From: Candidatus Poseidoniaceae archaeon
GTDB taxonomy: Archaea; Thermoplasmatota; Poseidoniia; Poseidoniales; Poseidoniaceae
Assembly: GCA_022452125.1 (NCBI GenBank)
Contig: JAKURJ010000032.1
Location: 1 to 14,257, forward strand
Direction of reading: 5' to 3'
Length of the DNA: 14,257 bases
The notes beneath the pieces were generated by a model. It searched no databases. It was not told the DNA's origin and was given only the letters and a program-made list of their open reading frames with translations. The position numbers were made by a program, and so were the translations under genes. This document shows positions 6,918-12,832 of this stretch, piece by piece (position 1 is the first letter of the stretch; the number at the start of each line of letters is the position of its first letter).

Positions 6918-8588
6918 ATGGAGTGGCAGCCAGACCAGGTAACTTCTGACTTGATTCGTCACCTTGCTTTGCAAAATAGTTACCAATACGATGGCAAAGG
7001 CCAGGCAGGTTCTGTAATTAGCAGAATCATGGGCAGTCGAGCAGATTTACGTCAACACGGAAAGCATGTTGCACCCCTCGTTGCAAAGGAAGTTGCAAAG
7101 GCGAATTCATTGGCTCAATCTGAAGGAATAGAAGCGATTCGTGTTATTCTAGAAAACGAAGCTCCGGAATTGCTAGAGCGTAAAGTCCAGACTCGCAGAG
7201 AAGGCTTGCCAGATTTGCCCAATCTGGACGGAAGGAAACCTGTTTTGCGTTTTGCTCCAAATCCCAACGGGCCTCTTTCTTTTGGCCATTCTCGAGGATT
7301 GGTAATCAATGGCCAGTATGCAAAAGAACTCGATGGAGAATTAATTCTAAGGTTTGATGATACTGATACTACAGTTAAGCCACCGATGCTGGAAGCATAC
7401 GATTCAATTCCTGTCCAGCAAGAATGGCTTTGTGGATTCCCTGCTCACAGGATTGTCGTTGCTAGCGAAAGGATGCAAGAATACCACGAACATGCTGAGT
7501 TAATGATACAGGGTGGCTTTGGCTATGTTTGCACTTGCTCAGCTGAAGATTTTAGAGAGTTCAGAGTTTCTATGACGGAATGTCCATGTCGTAACAATGA
7601 TGTTTCAGAAAATCTTGAGAAATGGAACCTCATGAACGACCCGGAAGGATTCCAACCGGGGGAAGCCGTTCTTAGAGTAAAGACCGATATGACATTGAAG
7701 AATCCAGCCTTGCGCGATTGGCCTGCTGCAAGAATACAAACAAACGCACACCCAAGAGTAGGTAACAAATGGCGAGTGTGGCCTCTACTTGACTTCCAAT
7801 CTGCAGTCGAGGACCATCTCCAAGGAGTAACCCATATTATCAGAGGTAAGGATTTGATGGATTCGACTAGAAAGCAGACCTTACTGTACGAACATTTCGG
7901 ATGGAAATATCCTGAAACGATTTATTGGGGACGTGTAAAAGTTCACGAATTCGGTGCATTCTCAACTTCACAAATGAAAAAAGACATTGCTCAAGGCACA
8001 TTTGATGGATGGGATGACCCAAGATTGCCGACATTATCTGCCCTTTCTCGCAGAGGAATTAAGCCCGAATCTTTGAGGGCATTTTGGATAGAGTTGGGAT
8101 TGACTCAGAAAGACATCGCAGTTCCACTTTCAACTTTGTATTCGCACAATACCAAAGCGATTGACCCCAATGCTCCAAGACTGGCATTTGTCAGAAATGC
8201 ATTCCCAATTTCACTGAAAGGTAATTACCCAAAGACTGGTTCAATTTCTTCACATTCCGATACAGAAATGCCTCCGAGAAATTATTCGATTGACGAAGGA
8301 GTTTGGATTGAACAGGAAGATTCTGGTAAGCCAATTCGTTTGAAAGATCTATGCGATATTGATACTGAAGGAAATGTCGAAAGCATAGACCGCAGCGATA
8401 AGAGAAGCGTTGTCCACTGGGTGGCAGGAGGAAAACCATCCAAATTAACCATCGCAGATGGTCAGGATTTAATCACCGTCGAAGGAATACTGGAGGATCA
8501 TGAATATCCAGTGGGAACAATTGTACAACTCGAGAGAATTGGTTATGCAATCATAGAGGAAAATGGTTTACTCATGGTCCATGACTGA
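6918..8588 (+). CDS. gltX: Glutamyl-tRNA synthetase, archaeal type
   Basis: 556 residues, normal for the archaeal (GlnRS-like) class I family. The enzyme activates glutamate and charges tRNA-Glu, and in most archaea also tRNA-Gln, which GatDE then amidates. An N-terminal helical extension (1-105) precedes the Rossmann core. The HIGH-region motif is NPNGPLSFGHSRG (115-127), followed by LILRFDDTDT (142-151). A zinc-knuckle-like insert CTC...CPC (205-224) follows, with the KMSKS equivalent STSQMKK at 349-355. From about 410 onward lies the beta-barrel anticodon-binding region. The first HIGH histidine is replaced by serine (SFGH). Start ATG 6918 is 25 nt after the rnhB stop. The AT-rich stretch TTGAATAACTAAAAG (about 6889-6903) could be its own promoter giving a leaderless mRNA, or the gene may simply be read through from rnhB. 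Confidence 0.93.
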   Translation: MEWQPDQVTSDLIRHLALQNSYQYDGKGQAGSVISRIMGSRADLRQHGKHVAPLVAKEVAKANSLAQSEGIEAIRVILENEAPELLERKVQTRREGLPDLPNLDGRKPVLRFAPNPNGPLSFGHSRGLVINGQYAKELDGELILRFDDTDTTVKPPMLEAYDSIPVQQEWLCGFPAHRIVVASERMQEYHEHAELMIQGGFGYVCTCSAEDFREFRVSMTECPCRNNDVSENLEKWNLMNDPEGFQPGEAVLRVKTDMTLKNPALRDWPAARIQTNAHPRVGNKWRVWPLLDFQSAVEDHLQGVTHIIRGKDLMDSTRKQTLLYEHFGWKYPETIYWGRVKVHEFGAFSTSQMKKDIAQGTFDGWDDPRLPTLSALSRRGIKPESLRAFWIELGLTQKDIAVPLSTLYSHNTKAIDPNAPRLAFVRNAFPISLKGNYPKTGSISSHSDTEMPPRNYSIDEGVWIEQEDSGKPIRLKDLCDIDTEGNVESIDRSDKRSVVHWVAGGKPSKLTIADGQDLITVEGILEDHEYPVGTIVQLERIGYAIIEENGLLMVHD

Positions 8589-8838
8589 GCATCACCGGCT
8601 CTCCATCATCAGTTGTAATGATGAACTTAGGGCGCCAAATCATGTTTTTCTCCACTGAAGGATCTACTAGTATGTCTAATTCGCACGCACTACCACAATT
8701 ACCACCTCTCGAGAGATGCTCTTCTAGTAAAACTCCCAAGATTATATCATCGCCCCAAACAATCAACGCATCGACTGATTTCAACCGCATTTTTGCTTCA
8801 TCGAGTGAATCTTCAGCACCAATTGTAGAGAAATGCAT
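8572..8838 (-). CDS. Small acidic protein of unknown function (88 aa)
   Basis: An ATG-initiated frame of 88 residues whose stop overlaps the convergent end of gltX by 17 bases. The composition looks like a folded cytoplasmic protein, not an antisense shadow: alternating hydrophobics (DALIVWGDDIILGVLLEEHL), a CGSAC pair at 48-52, ELDILVDPS, then WRPKFIITTDDGEPVML. It has no signal peptide or membrane helix. The competing plus-strand frame here is Ser/Pro-rich and has no recognisable structure. An AT-rich element about 30 nt upstream of the ATG could be a promoter. I do not recognise the family. Confidence rests on composition, a usable start and the otherwise unexplained gap after gltX. Confidence 0.6.
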   Translation of the reverse strand: MHFSTIGAEDSLDEAKMRLKSVDALIVWGDDIILGVLLEEHLSRGGNCGSACELDILVDPSVEKNMIWRPKFIITTDDGEPVMLSHGP

Positions 8839-8865
8839 GGCCTAAACTTGCGGACTAGGTTCTTC

Positions 8866-8872
8866 AATTATG
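8866..8872. promoter_or_regulatory. AT-rich element, possible TATA box shared by divergent genes
   Basis: AATTATG (CATAATT on the minus strand) is the only clearly AT-rich site in the 74-bp gap between the divergent 88-residue and 116-residue genes. Normal archaeal spacing would place a minus-strand start near 8842, a few nt before ATG 8838. A plus-strand start would fall near 8896, giving a short leader that contains GTAGGA. Both assignments are inferred from spacing only. Confidence 0.25.
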
Positions 8873-8912
8873 CGATAGATGGGTTGAAAATGGTTGACCT
8901 GTAGGACCAATC

Positions 8913-9263
8913 ATGGCAATCGAACGTTTGCTCACCGGAAATCTCGGTTCGCAAGTAAAAGAATTGATGGCTACTGAAGATATTCTTCTTGAAGCAGTTC
9001 GTGACTTGGTCAAGGATGAAATCAAGACTTACATCCGTCAAAAAGTCGATGCAGATGAAGAACTGAAAGAAGAATTGAAAGAAGCAATTTCCTATTATTT
9101 CAACGCAAAAGCACGTTCGGTGTATGCTGAACTTAAAGCTAGCCGTGCTGCTGCGAGACTTGGCCTGCGCATTCTTCCTGACGAACTTCAAGGTGAAGTT
9201 GGAGAGGCTTTGGTCGGTTTATTCGAGAAGGAACTCGGTAACTTGCTAGAGAAGGCACTTTGA
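8913..9263 (+). CDS. Helical protein of unknown function (116 aa)
   Basis: 116 residues from ATG 8913, with AGGA about 7 nt upstream. The sequence is almost entirely predicted helix and highly charged. A run rich in K and E (DLVKDEIKTYIRQKVDADE, then ELKEELKEAISYYF) is followed by a basic, Ala-rich helix (NAKARSVYAELKASRAAARLG), a LRILPDEL turn and a last amphipathic helix ending in LLEKAL. There are no cysteines, no signal peptide and no membrane helix, so a small cytoplasmic helical bundle, perhaps oligomeric, is inferred. The codon-position pattern and acidic composition are like those of the neighbouring real genes. The overlapping minus-strand frame (8868-9191) is Phe/Cys-rich and implausible. 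Its TGA stop is the first part of a perfect hairpin. Family not recognised. Confidence 0.75.
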   Translation: MAIERLLTGNLGSQVKELMATEDILLEAVRDLVKDEIKTYIRQKVDADEELKEELKEAISYYFNAKARSVYAELKASRAAARLGLRILPDELQGEVGEALVGLFEKELGNLLEKAL

Positions 9264-9279
9264 GCCCCTTAGGGGCTCA
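9261..9279 (+). terminator. Perfect hairpin beginning at the stop codon
   Basis: TGAGCCCC-TTA-GGGGCTCA is a perfect inverted repeat with 8-bp arms and a 3-nt loop (or 9-bp arms around one base). The first three bases are the stop codon of the 116-residue gene. No T-run follows (TGTGGCCATAG), so this is not a classical intrinsic terminator of either bacterial or archaeal oligo-T type. It could protect the 3' end, mark an mRNA processing site, or act as a palindromic protein-binding site ahead of the next gene. Confidence 0.4.
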
Positions 9280-9343
9280 TGTGGCCATAGTGTTGAATAG
9301 GGTAATGTTCGCAGAGCATGCCGGTGGTTAAGACGTGCGTACA

Positions 9344-11356
9344 ATGAAACCGCTATTTCTGTGCGCAATTTTGCTAGTATCTTTCCTTCCGCTGGCGAAT
9401 GTGTCTGCAACCAGCGAGGAAGTCTGTTGTGACTCAACAACTGTCGAACTATATCTTCTAGGACCAGCCTCTTCCGGAGAACTTTCGCCGTTCGAAGCTG
9501 ATTTATTGGACGAATCAGAAGAAAAGAAAATCTCAGATGCAATAGCTCAACAAGAGGAAATTGGGACTTGGGAAATCGACCCTTCATGGCCCGGTTCCTA
9601 TCCATCGTCAACATGGGAGTTCTCAATCGATTATGAAGTTGCGAACGCCGGTGGTGCACAAATCAATGCTTCAGTAGAGGTTTCAATAGGCGGCGACACA
9701 TATACTGGAACCAATGACCAGTCCAACTCATTTTTGGCTGCAGGTAGTGGCCAATTAACAATCAATGTAAATGTCGACGCTGGTTCAATTCCTTCATCAA
9801 CCGCAGTTACTGTAACCTTATCCGCACAAACCGTCGTATTCAGTGTCCCAGGCACAGACGCCGGTCTCACCTTTTCTTGGGGAGGCGTAGGCGATGAATC
9901 ATCAGTTACCGCTGACCTGCCAATCGTTAGCCTGCGTTTAGATGAACCGATTACTGACGGCATGGAAGTATACCTGTCAATGATTGTTGCATCTCCATTT
10001 GGTCAAATGACAGCCGCACACGCAAACACGCTAGAATTACGAGTCAATGGAGGAATGGTTTCAGGTGACCCAATAGTAACCAGCAGCGGCGATTTTGTTC
10101 GATTAACTTGGACATGGATTGCCACCACTTCAGGCGAACAACAGATTTCAGTTGAAGCAAGTATTCAGATTCAATCTGGAACACCGATACAGTCTGGAAT
10201 AGCCACTTTCACAATTGAACCGTTTGATGATGGTAATGATGGAAGCGGCGGCGGTTTCTATCCAACTGAAGAGCCATTACGTTCCAACGGTGCTGGATCT
10301 CACCTCATAATGAACATGGAGATTAAATTGGATTCCACAGAGGGATTCCTAACTCTTGAGAGAAACATCGACCTTGTCATTGATGGGGAGCTTGCTTATT
10401 GGATGAGGTGGGGAATGGACAACATTGGAAATGAAGACCCTGGATTGTCACTGCCATTACGTATTTTCAACTCTGGTATGATAAGTGAAGAAGACCGAAG
10501 AAATCGAGTCATTGATAACGTCGAAAAAAGTGAATTCGAGAATCAGATGGTTAACCTTGCCCCTACTTACATGAATGATGGCATGGCTATTGAACTGGAA
10601 GAATTGATTGGAAGTAATACTCAAGATTTGGAAAGAATTTCATTCGACGTTGACCTTCAAGGTCAGAAAAAGGTAACACCGCACCCGATTACACTCAGCA
10701 TTTCTACACTTGAAATTGTCAATTCAAATGAAAAAAAGGTGCTGTTCAGAAATTTCGTAAGTGTTCAACCTACTCCAATTTGGGCAAGTTATGACATGAG
10801 TGTTACCGTAGATACAGGAATGATGGCTAGCCTTACTGGTGCTACAATCAAAGGTGAAGATTCAATCGACTTTTCCAAGAGACGAACCCCCTTTGGTGAA
10901 TCAATAGAAATCAGCGCTGAAAATCTAAAACCTGCTGCAACATTTTACTTTGAAGGAATGCCTAGTGGAGATTATCTTAATGCTCCACTGAGCCTGTCTG
11001 CAATAACGGTTTTACTCATTTCAGTTGGGCTTTTCTTCTCTTTGAAATTAACCAGCAACAAAAGACGAGGAGCTCTATGGATTGAGATGGCACTAATTCC
11101 AGCAATTGTGCTTGCACTATTCTTGGGCTACCCACCTTACACAGTCGGTGTCATAACTGGGATTTCAATATCAATTTGGATAATTACTGCTGTTGCTAGC
11201 CCCAAACGAAAAGGAATCGCTGCCGCTGTAAATCAGCCAATTTATCCTGTAATTGAATGCCCAGCCTGCGGCACTCCAAACCCAATAACAACTGACCAAA
11301 GGCCGTTCAGACTGCCTTGCGGTGGATGCGGTAGAGTACTGAAGATAGTCGATTAA
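9344..11356 (+). CDS. Surface protein with three C-terminal TM helices and a cytoplasmic zinc ribbon
   Basis: 670 residues from ATG 9344. A GTG at 9335 would add three residues, and both starts give a signal peptide (KPLFLCAILLVSFLPL...VSA). The mature N-terminus has a CC pair. The ectodomain to about 545 is beta-rich with Ig-like stretches (STWEFSIDYEVANAGGAQI, SGEQQISVEASIQI), a Gly/Asp-rich linker near 295-305, then a second part of unknown fold. Three hydrophobic helices (about 548-568, 578-596, 598-618) follow. Basic residues in the first loop (SNKRRG) and after the last helix (SPKRKG) put both on the cytoplasmic side. The C-terminal 35 residues form a zinc ribbon, CPACG...LPCGGCG, with C639, C642, C659 and C662. 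The topology would link an outside domain to an inside zinc module, which suggests sensing or assembly, but no function is recognised. It ends directly against the convergent RecJ-like gene. Confidence 0.78.
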   Translation: MKPLFLCAILLVSFLPLANVSATSEEVCCDSTTVELYLLGPASSGELSPFEADLLDESEEKKISDAIAQQEEIGTWEIDPSWPGSYPSSTWEFSIDYEVANAGGAQINASVEVSIGGDTYTGTNDQSNSFLAAGSGQLTINVNVDAGSIPSSTAVTVTLSAQTVVFSVPGTDAGLTFSWGGVGDESSVTADLPIVSLRLDEPITDGMEVYLSMIVASPFGQMTAAHANTLELRVNGGMVSGDPIVTSSGDFVRLTWTWIATTSGEQQISVEASIQIQSGTPIQSGIATFTIEPFDDGNDGSGGGFYPTEEPLRSNGAGSHLIMNMEIKLDSTEGFLTLERNIDLVIDGELAYWMRWGMDNIGNEDPGLSLPLRIFNSGMISEEDRRNRVIDNVEKSEFENQMVNLAPTYMNDGMAIELEELIGSNTQDLERISFDVDLQGQKKVTPHPITLSISTLEIVNSNEKKVLFRNFVSVQPTPIWASYDMSVTVDTGMMASLTGATIKGEDSIDFSKRRTPFGESIEISAENLKPAATFYFEGMPSGDYLNAPLSLSAITVLLISVGLFFSLKLTSNKRRGALWIEMALIPAIVLALFLGYPPYTVGVITGISISIWIITAVASPKRKGIAAAVNQPIYPVIECPACGTPNPITTDQRPFRLPCGGCGRVLKIVD

Positions 11357-12250
11357 TCATAGATGCCCACTAGAGATTAAACCATCTAAGATACTACTGG
11401 CGTGAATTTTGGCCTCGTCTAAATCCTCAGGCCACAGCAAGTTTGCATTGTGCAACTGGCTTGCCAAATCTACATCATTCCCCGGAATCATGATTCTATG
11501 CCAAATTAACTCTTCAAGTCTCATTGTAGAGATTCCTTCCATCCTGAGTGCCGGCAGTACTAACTCGCTAATCGCTGAACTTCTCTGTTCAACATCCATT
11601 GTTGGCCAGCCTTTGGACAATCGCTTTAGCATCATTTTTGAAAGACCAGGTACCATGTCTATCTCCGGAAGCGGAACTTCAGGAAGTGGGCATATGTCAA
11701 TTGAGCCTTCAGTGTCAAGATGGTCACGCATCAATGAAAGAACAGGATCATAATCAGAATCTGCACCGCCTCTCAACCAACTACCACTAATTGCCATGGA
11801 ACGTTGTTTTCGCACTCTAGCCCCCTCAGGGGCAAGCAATGATGCAATTGCGGCGCATAAGGCCACACATTCTACGGCGCCATTGTGTTCTTTAGAAGAG
11901 GTACCAAATTTTACTGAAACCGACAAAGGAAATACGTGAACATAGTTTTCTCTGGTTTCTAGAGAAGATTGTGTGTCATGAAAAGGGTCGATGTGAATAA
12001 TCAATCCATCGACTTCTGGTAAATCTGGGATATGGTCTCTGCTAACGTGCCTTCTTGGAGCTAAAACTCTCCTCCGATAATGCTGTGAATTATCGAGCAG
12101 CGCAGATTCTAGCTGTGCCAACGCGAGCACACCTTCGATATCTGCAGGCGCCATAAGTTGGACAACTTTAGCAGAAGAAATCATTGATGCTACATTACTC
12201 AATTCCTCTTCTAATGAAGAAAAAACCGAAGTTTGTAGCAGGCTATTCAT
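11357..12250 (-). CDS. RecJ/Cdc45-like (GAN family) protein, apparently degenerate
   Basis: 297 residues from ATG 12250, chosen because AGGTGAG lies 3 nt upstream; the frame can be extended to a TTG at 12310 that overlaps the S15 stop. The assignment rests on two things. First, a gene of the archaeal RecJ/GAN/Cdc45 group commonly follows rpsO. Second, the N-terminus has the matching layout: VVQLMAPADIEGVLALAQLESAL (residues 29-51, family 'H.D.DG..s..il..al'), a strand LIIHIDPFHD near 83-92 (family 'viDlg'), and a helical region HNGAVECVALCAAIASLL after about 121. In motif I the His is gone and the second Asp is Glu, and no DHH triad is visible, so nuclease activity is unlikely. In Archaea active (GAN) and inactive (Cdc45-like) members associate with GINS and MCM. 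It is also shorter than usual, at about 300 against 400-480 residues. An unrelated protein in this slot remains possible. Confidence 0.55.
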   Translation of the reverse strand: MNSLLQTSVFSSLEEELSNVASMISSAKVVQLMAPADIEGVLALAQLESALLDNSQHYRRRVLAPRRHVSRDHIPDLPEVDGLIIHIDPFHDTQSSLETRENYVHVFPLSVSVKFGTSSKEHNGAVECVALCAAIASLLAPEGARVRKQRSMAISGSWLRGGADSDYDPVLSLMRDHLDTEGSIDICPLPEVPLPEIDMVPGLSKMMLKRLSKGWPTMDVEQRSSAISELVLPALRMEGISTMRLEELIWHRIMIPGNDVDLASQLHNANLLWPEDLDEAKIHASSILDGLISSGHL

Positions 12251-12253
12251 CGA

Positions 12254-12260
12254 CTCACCT
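12254..12260 (-). promoter_or_regulatory. Shine-Dalgarno site fixing the RecJ-like start
   Basis: The minus strand reads AGGTGAG-TCG-ATG. AGGTGA is complementary to the archaeal 16S 3' end (CACCUCC region) at a suitable distance from ATG 12250. The upstream in-frame ATG (12271) and TTG (12310) have no comparable site. Confidence 0.6.
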
Positions 12261-12302
12261 AAATGATACATCAAGTAGGTGGTTATGAAGTTGAGTGTAA
12301 CA

Positions 12303-12761
12303 TCACTCAACCATCAAGCGTAGTTGGTCACGCTTGTACTTCCAATCTGCAGAGAGTCGACCCTCGCTGATGTAGTACTTTGCTAGACGGCGAATCTTTG
12401 CTTCGGTTAGTTCCAAAGCACGCTTGTTGTGAATGTCCTTGTGGTTTCCAGAACCAATATGTTCTATGATTCCAACAGCCTTGCGCATCAAGTTCATCAT
12501 ATCTTCAGGATATGTGCCACCGATGTCATTTTCCGACAATACAGCGGAAATACGCTTTCCTAGAACTGCCCTAACATCAGGCACTGCGTGCTGATCACGT
12601 AGAATTGTGCCAATAGATGCGGATGAATGACCTGCCTTGCCCAATTCAACAATCAATTCAGTAACAGCAGCTGAGTCGGTGTTTGACCACTCTGGTGCTG
12701 ATTCATTGTGTGGCTTTGTGGAACCGGATTTACCTTTCCTCTTAGCGTACATTCGTGCCAT
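12303..12761 (-). CDS. rpsO: Small subunit ribosomal protein S15 (archaeal/eukaryotic uS15 type)
   Basis: 152 residues from ATG 12761, the usual length for archaeal S15, which is longer than the bacterial protein of about 89 residues. The first ~60 residues form the archaeal/eukaryotic extension (MARMYAKRKGKSG, then PEWSNTDSAAVTELIVELGK and SIGTILRDQHAVPDV). The S15 fold proper follows, with NLMRKAVGIIEHI, the HKDIHNKRAL loop that contacts 16S rRNA, LTEAKIRRLAKYY and the closing WKYKRDQLRLM. A frame extended by six codons exists, but GGAGGTT at optimal spacing sets the start at MARMYAKRK. It lies 71 nt after arcS and ahead of the RecJ-like gene on the same strand, an arrangement typical of archaea. 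Confidence 0.95.
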   Translation of the reverse strand: MARMYAKRKGKSGSTKPHNESAPEWSNTDSAAVTELIVELGKAGHSSASIGTILRDQHAVPDVRAVLGKRISAVLSENDIGGTYPEDMMNLMRKAVGIIEHIGSGNHKDIHNKRALELTEAKIRRLAKYYISEGRLSADWKYKRDQLRLMVE

Positions 12762-12766
12762 GATTG

Positions 12767-12773
12767 AACCTCC
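12767..12773 (-). promoter_or_regulatory. Strong Shine-Dalgarno site of rpsO
   Basis: GGAGGTT on the minus strand lies 5 nt before ATG 12761 and is the strongest ribosome binding site seen in the window. It settles the start at MARMYAKRK over the in-frame TTG/CTG-type starts further upstream and fits a highly translated ribosomal gene. The presence of a leader means this gene, unlike the FAS1 gene, is not leaderless. Confidence 0.75.
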
Positions 12774-12832
12774 GAGCATTCCGCCGACCTATCACCCATT
12801 CTTAACCGCTACGCATGGGGAAAATGTGTATT

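Noticed and set aside
8618..8845. Plus-strand frame of 75 residues after gltX
   Set aside because: Ser/Pro-rich with no structural pattern; it mirrors the more protein-like 88-residue minus-strand frame.
8868..9191. Minus-strand frame of 107 residues
   Set aside because: Phe/Cys/Ile-rich product antisense to the acidic helical protein at 8913-9263, a typical shadow of K/E-rich coding sequence.
12251..12310. Longer N-terminus of the RecJ-like protein starting at TTG 12310
   Set aside because: It would overlap the S15 stop, adds residues without a family match, and has no ribosome binding site, whereas ATG 12250 has AGGTGA in place.
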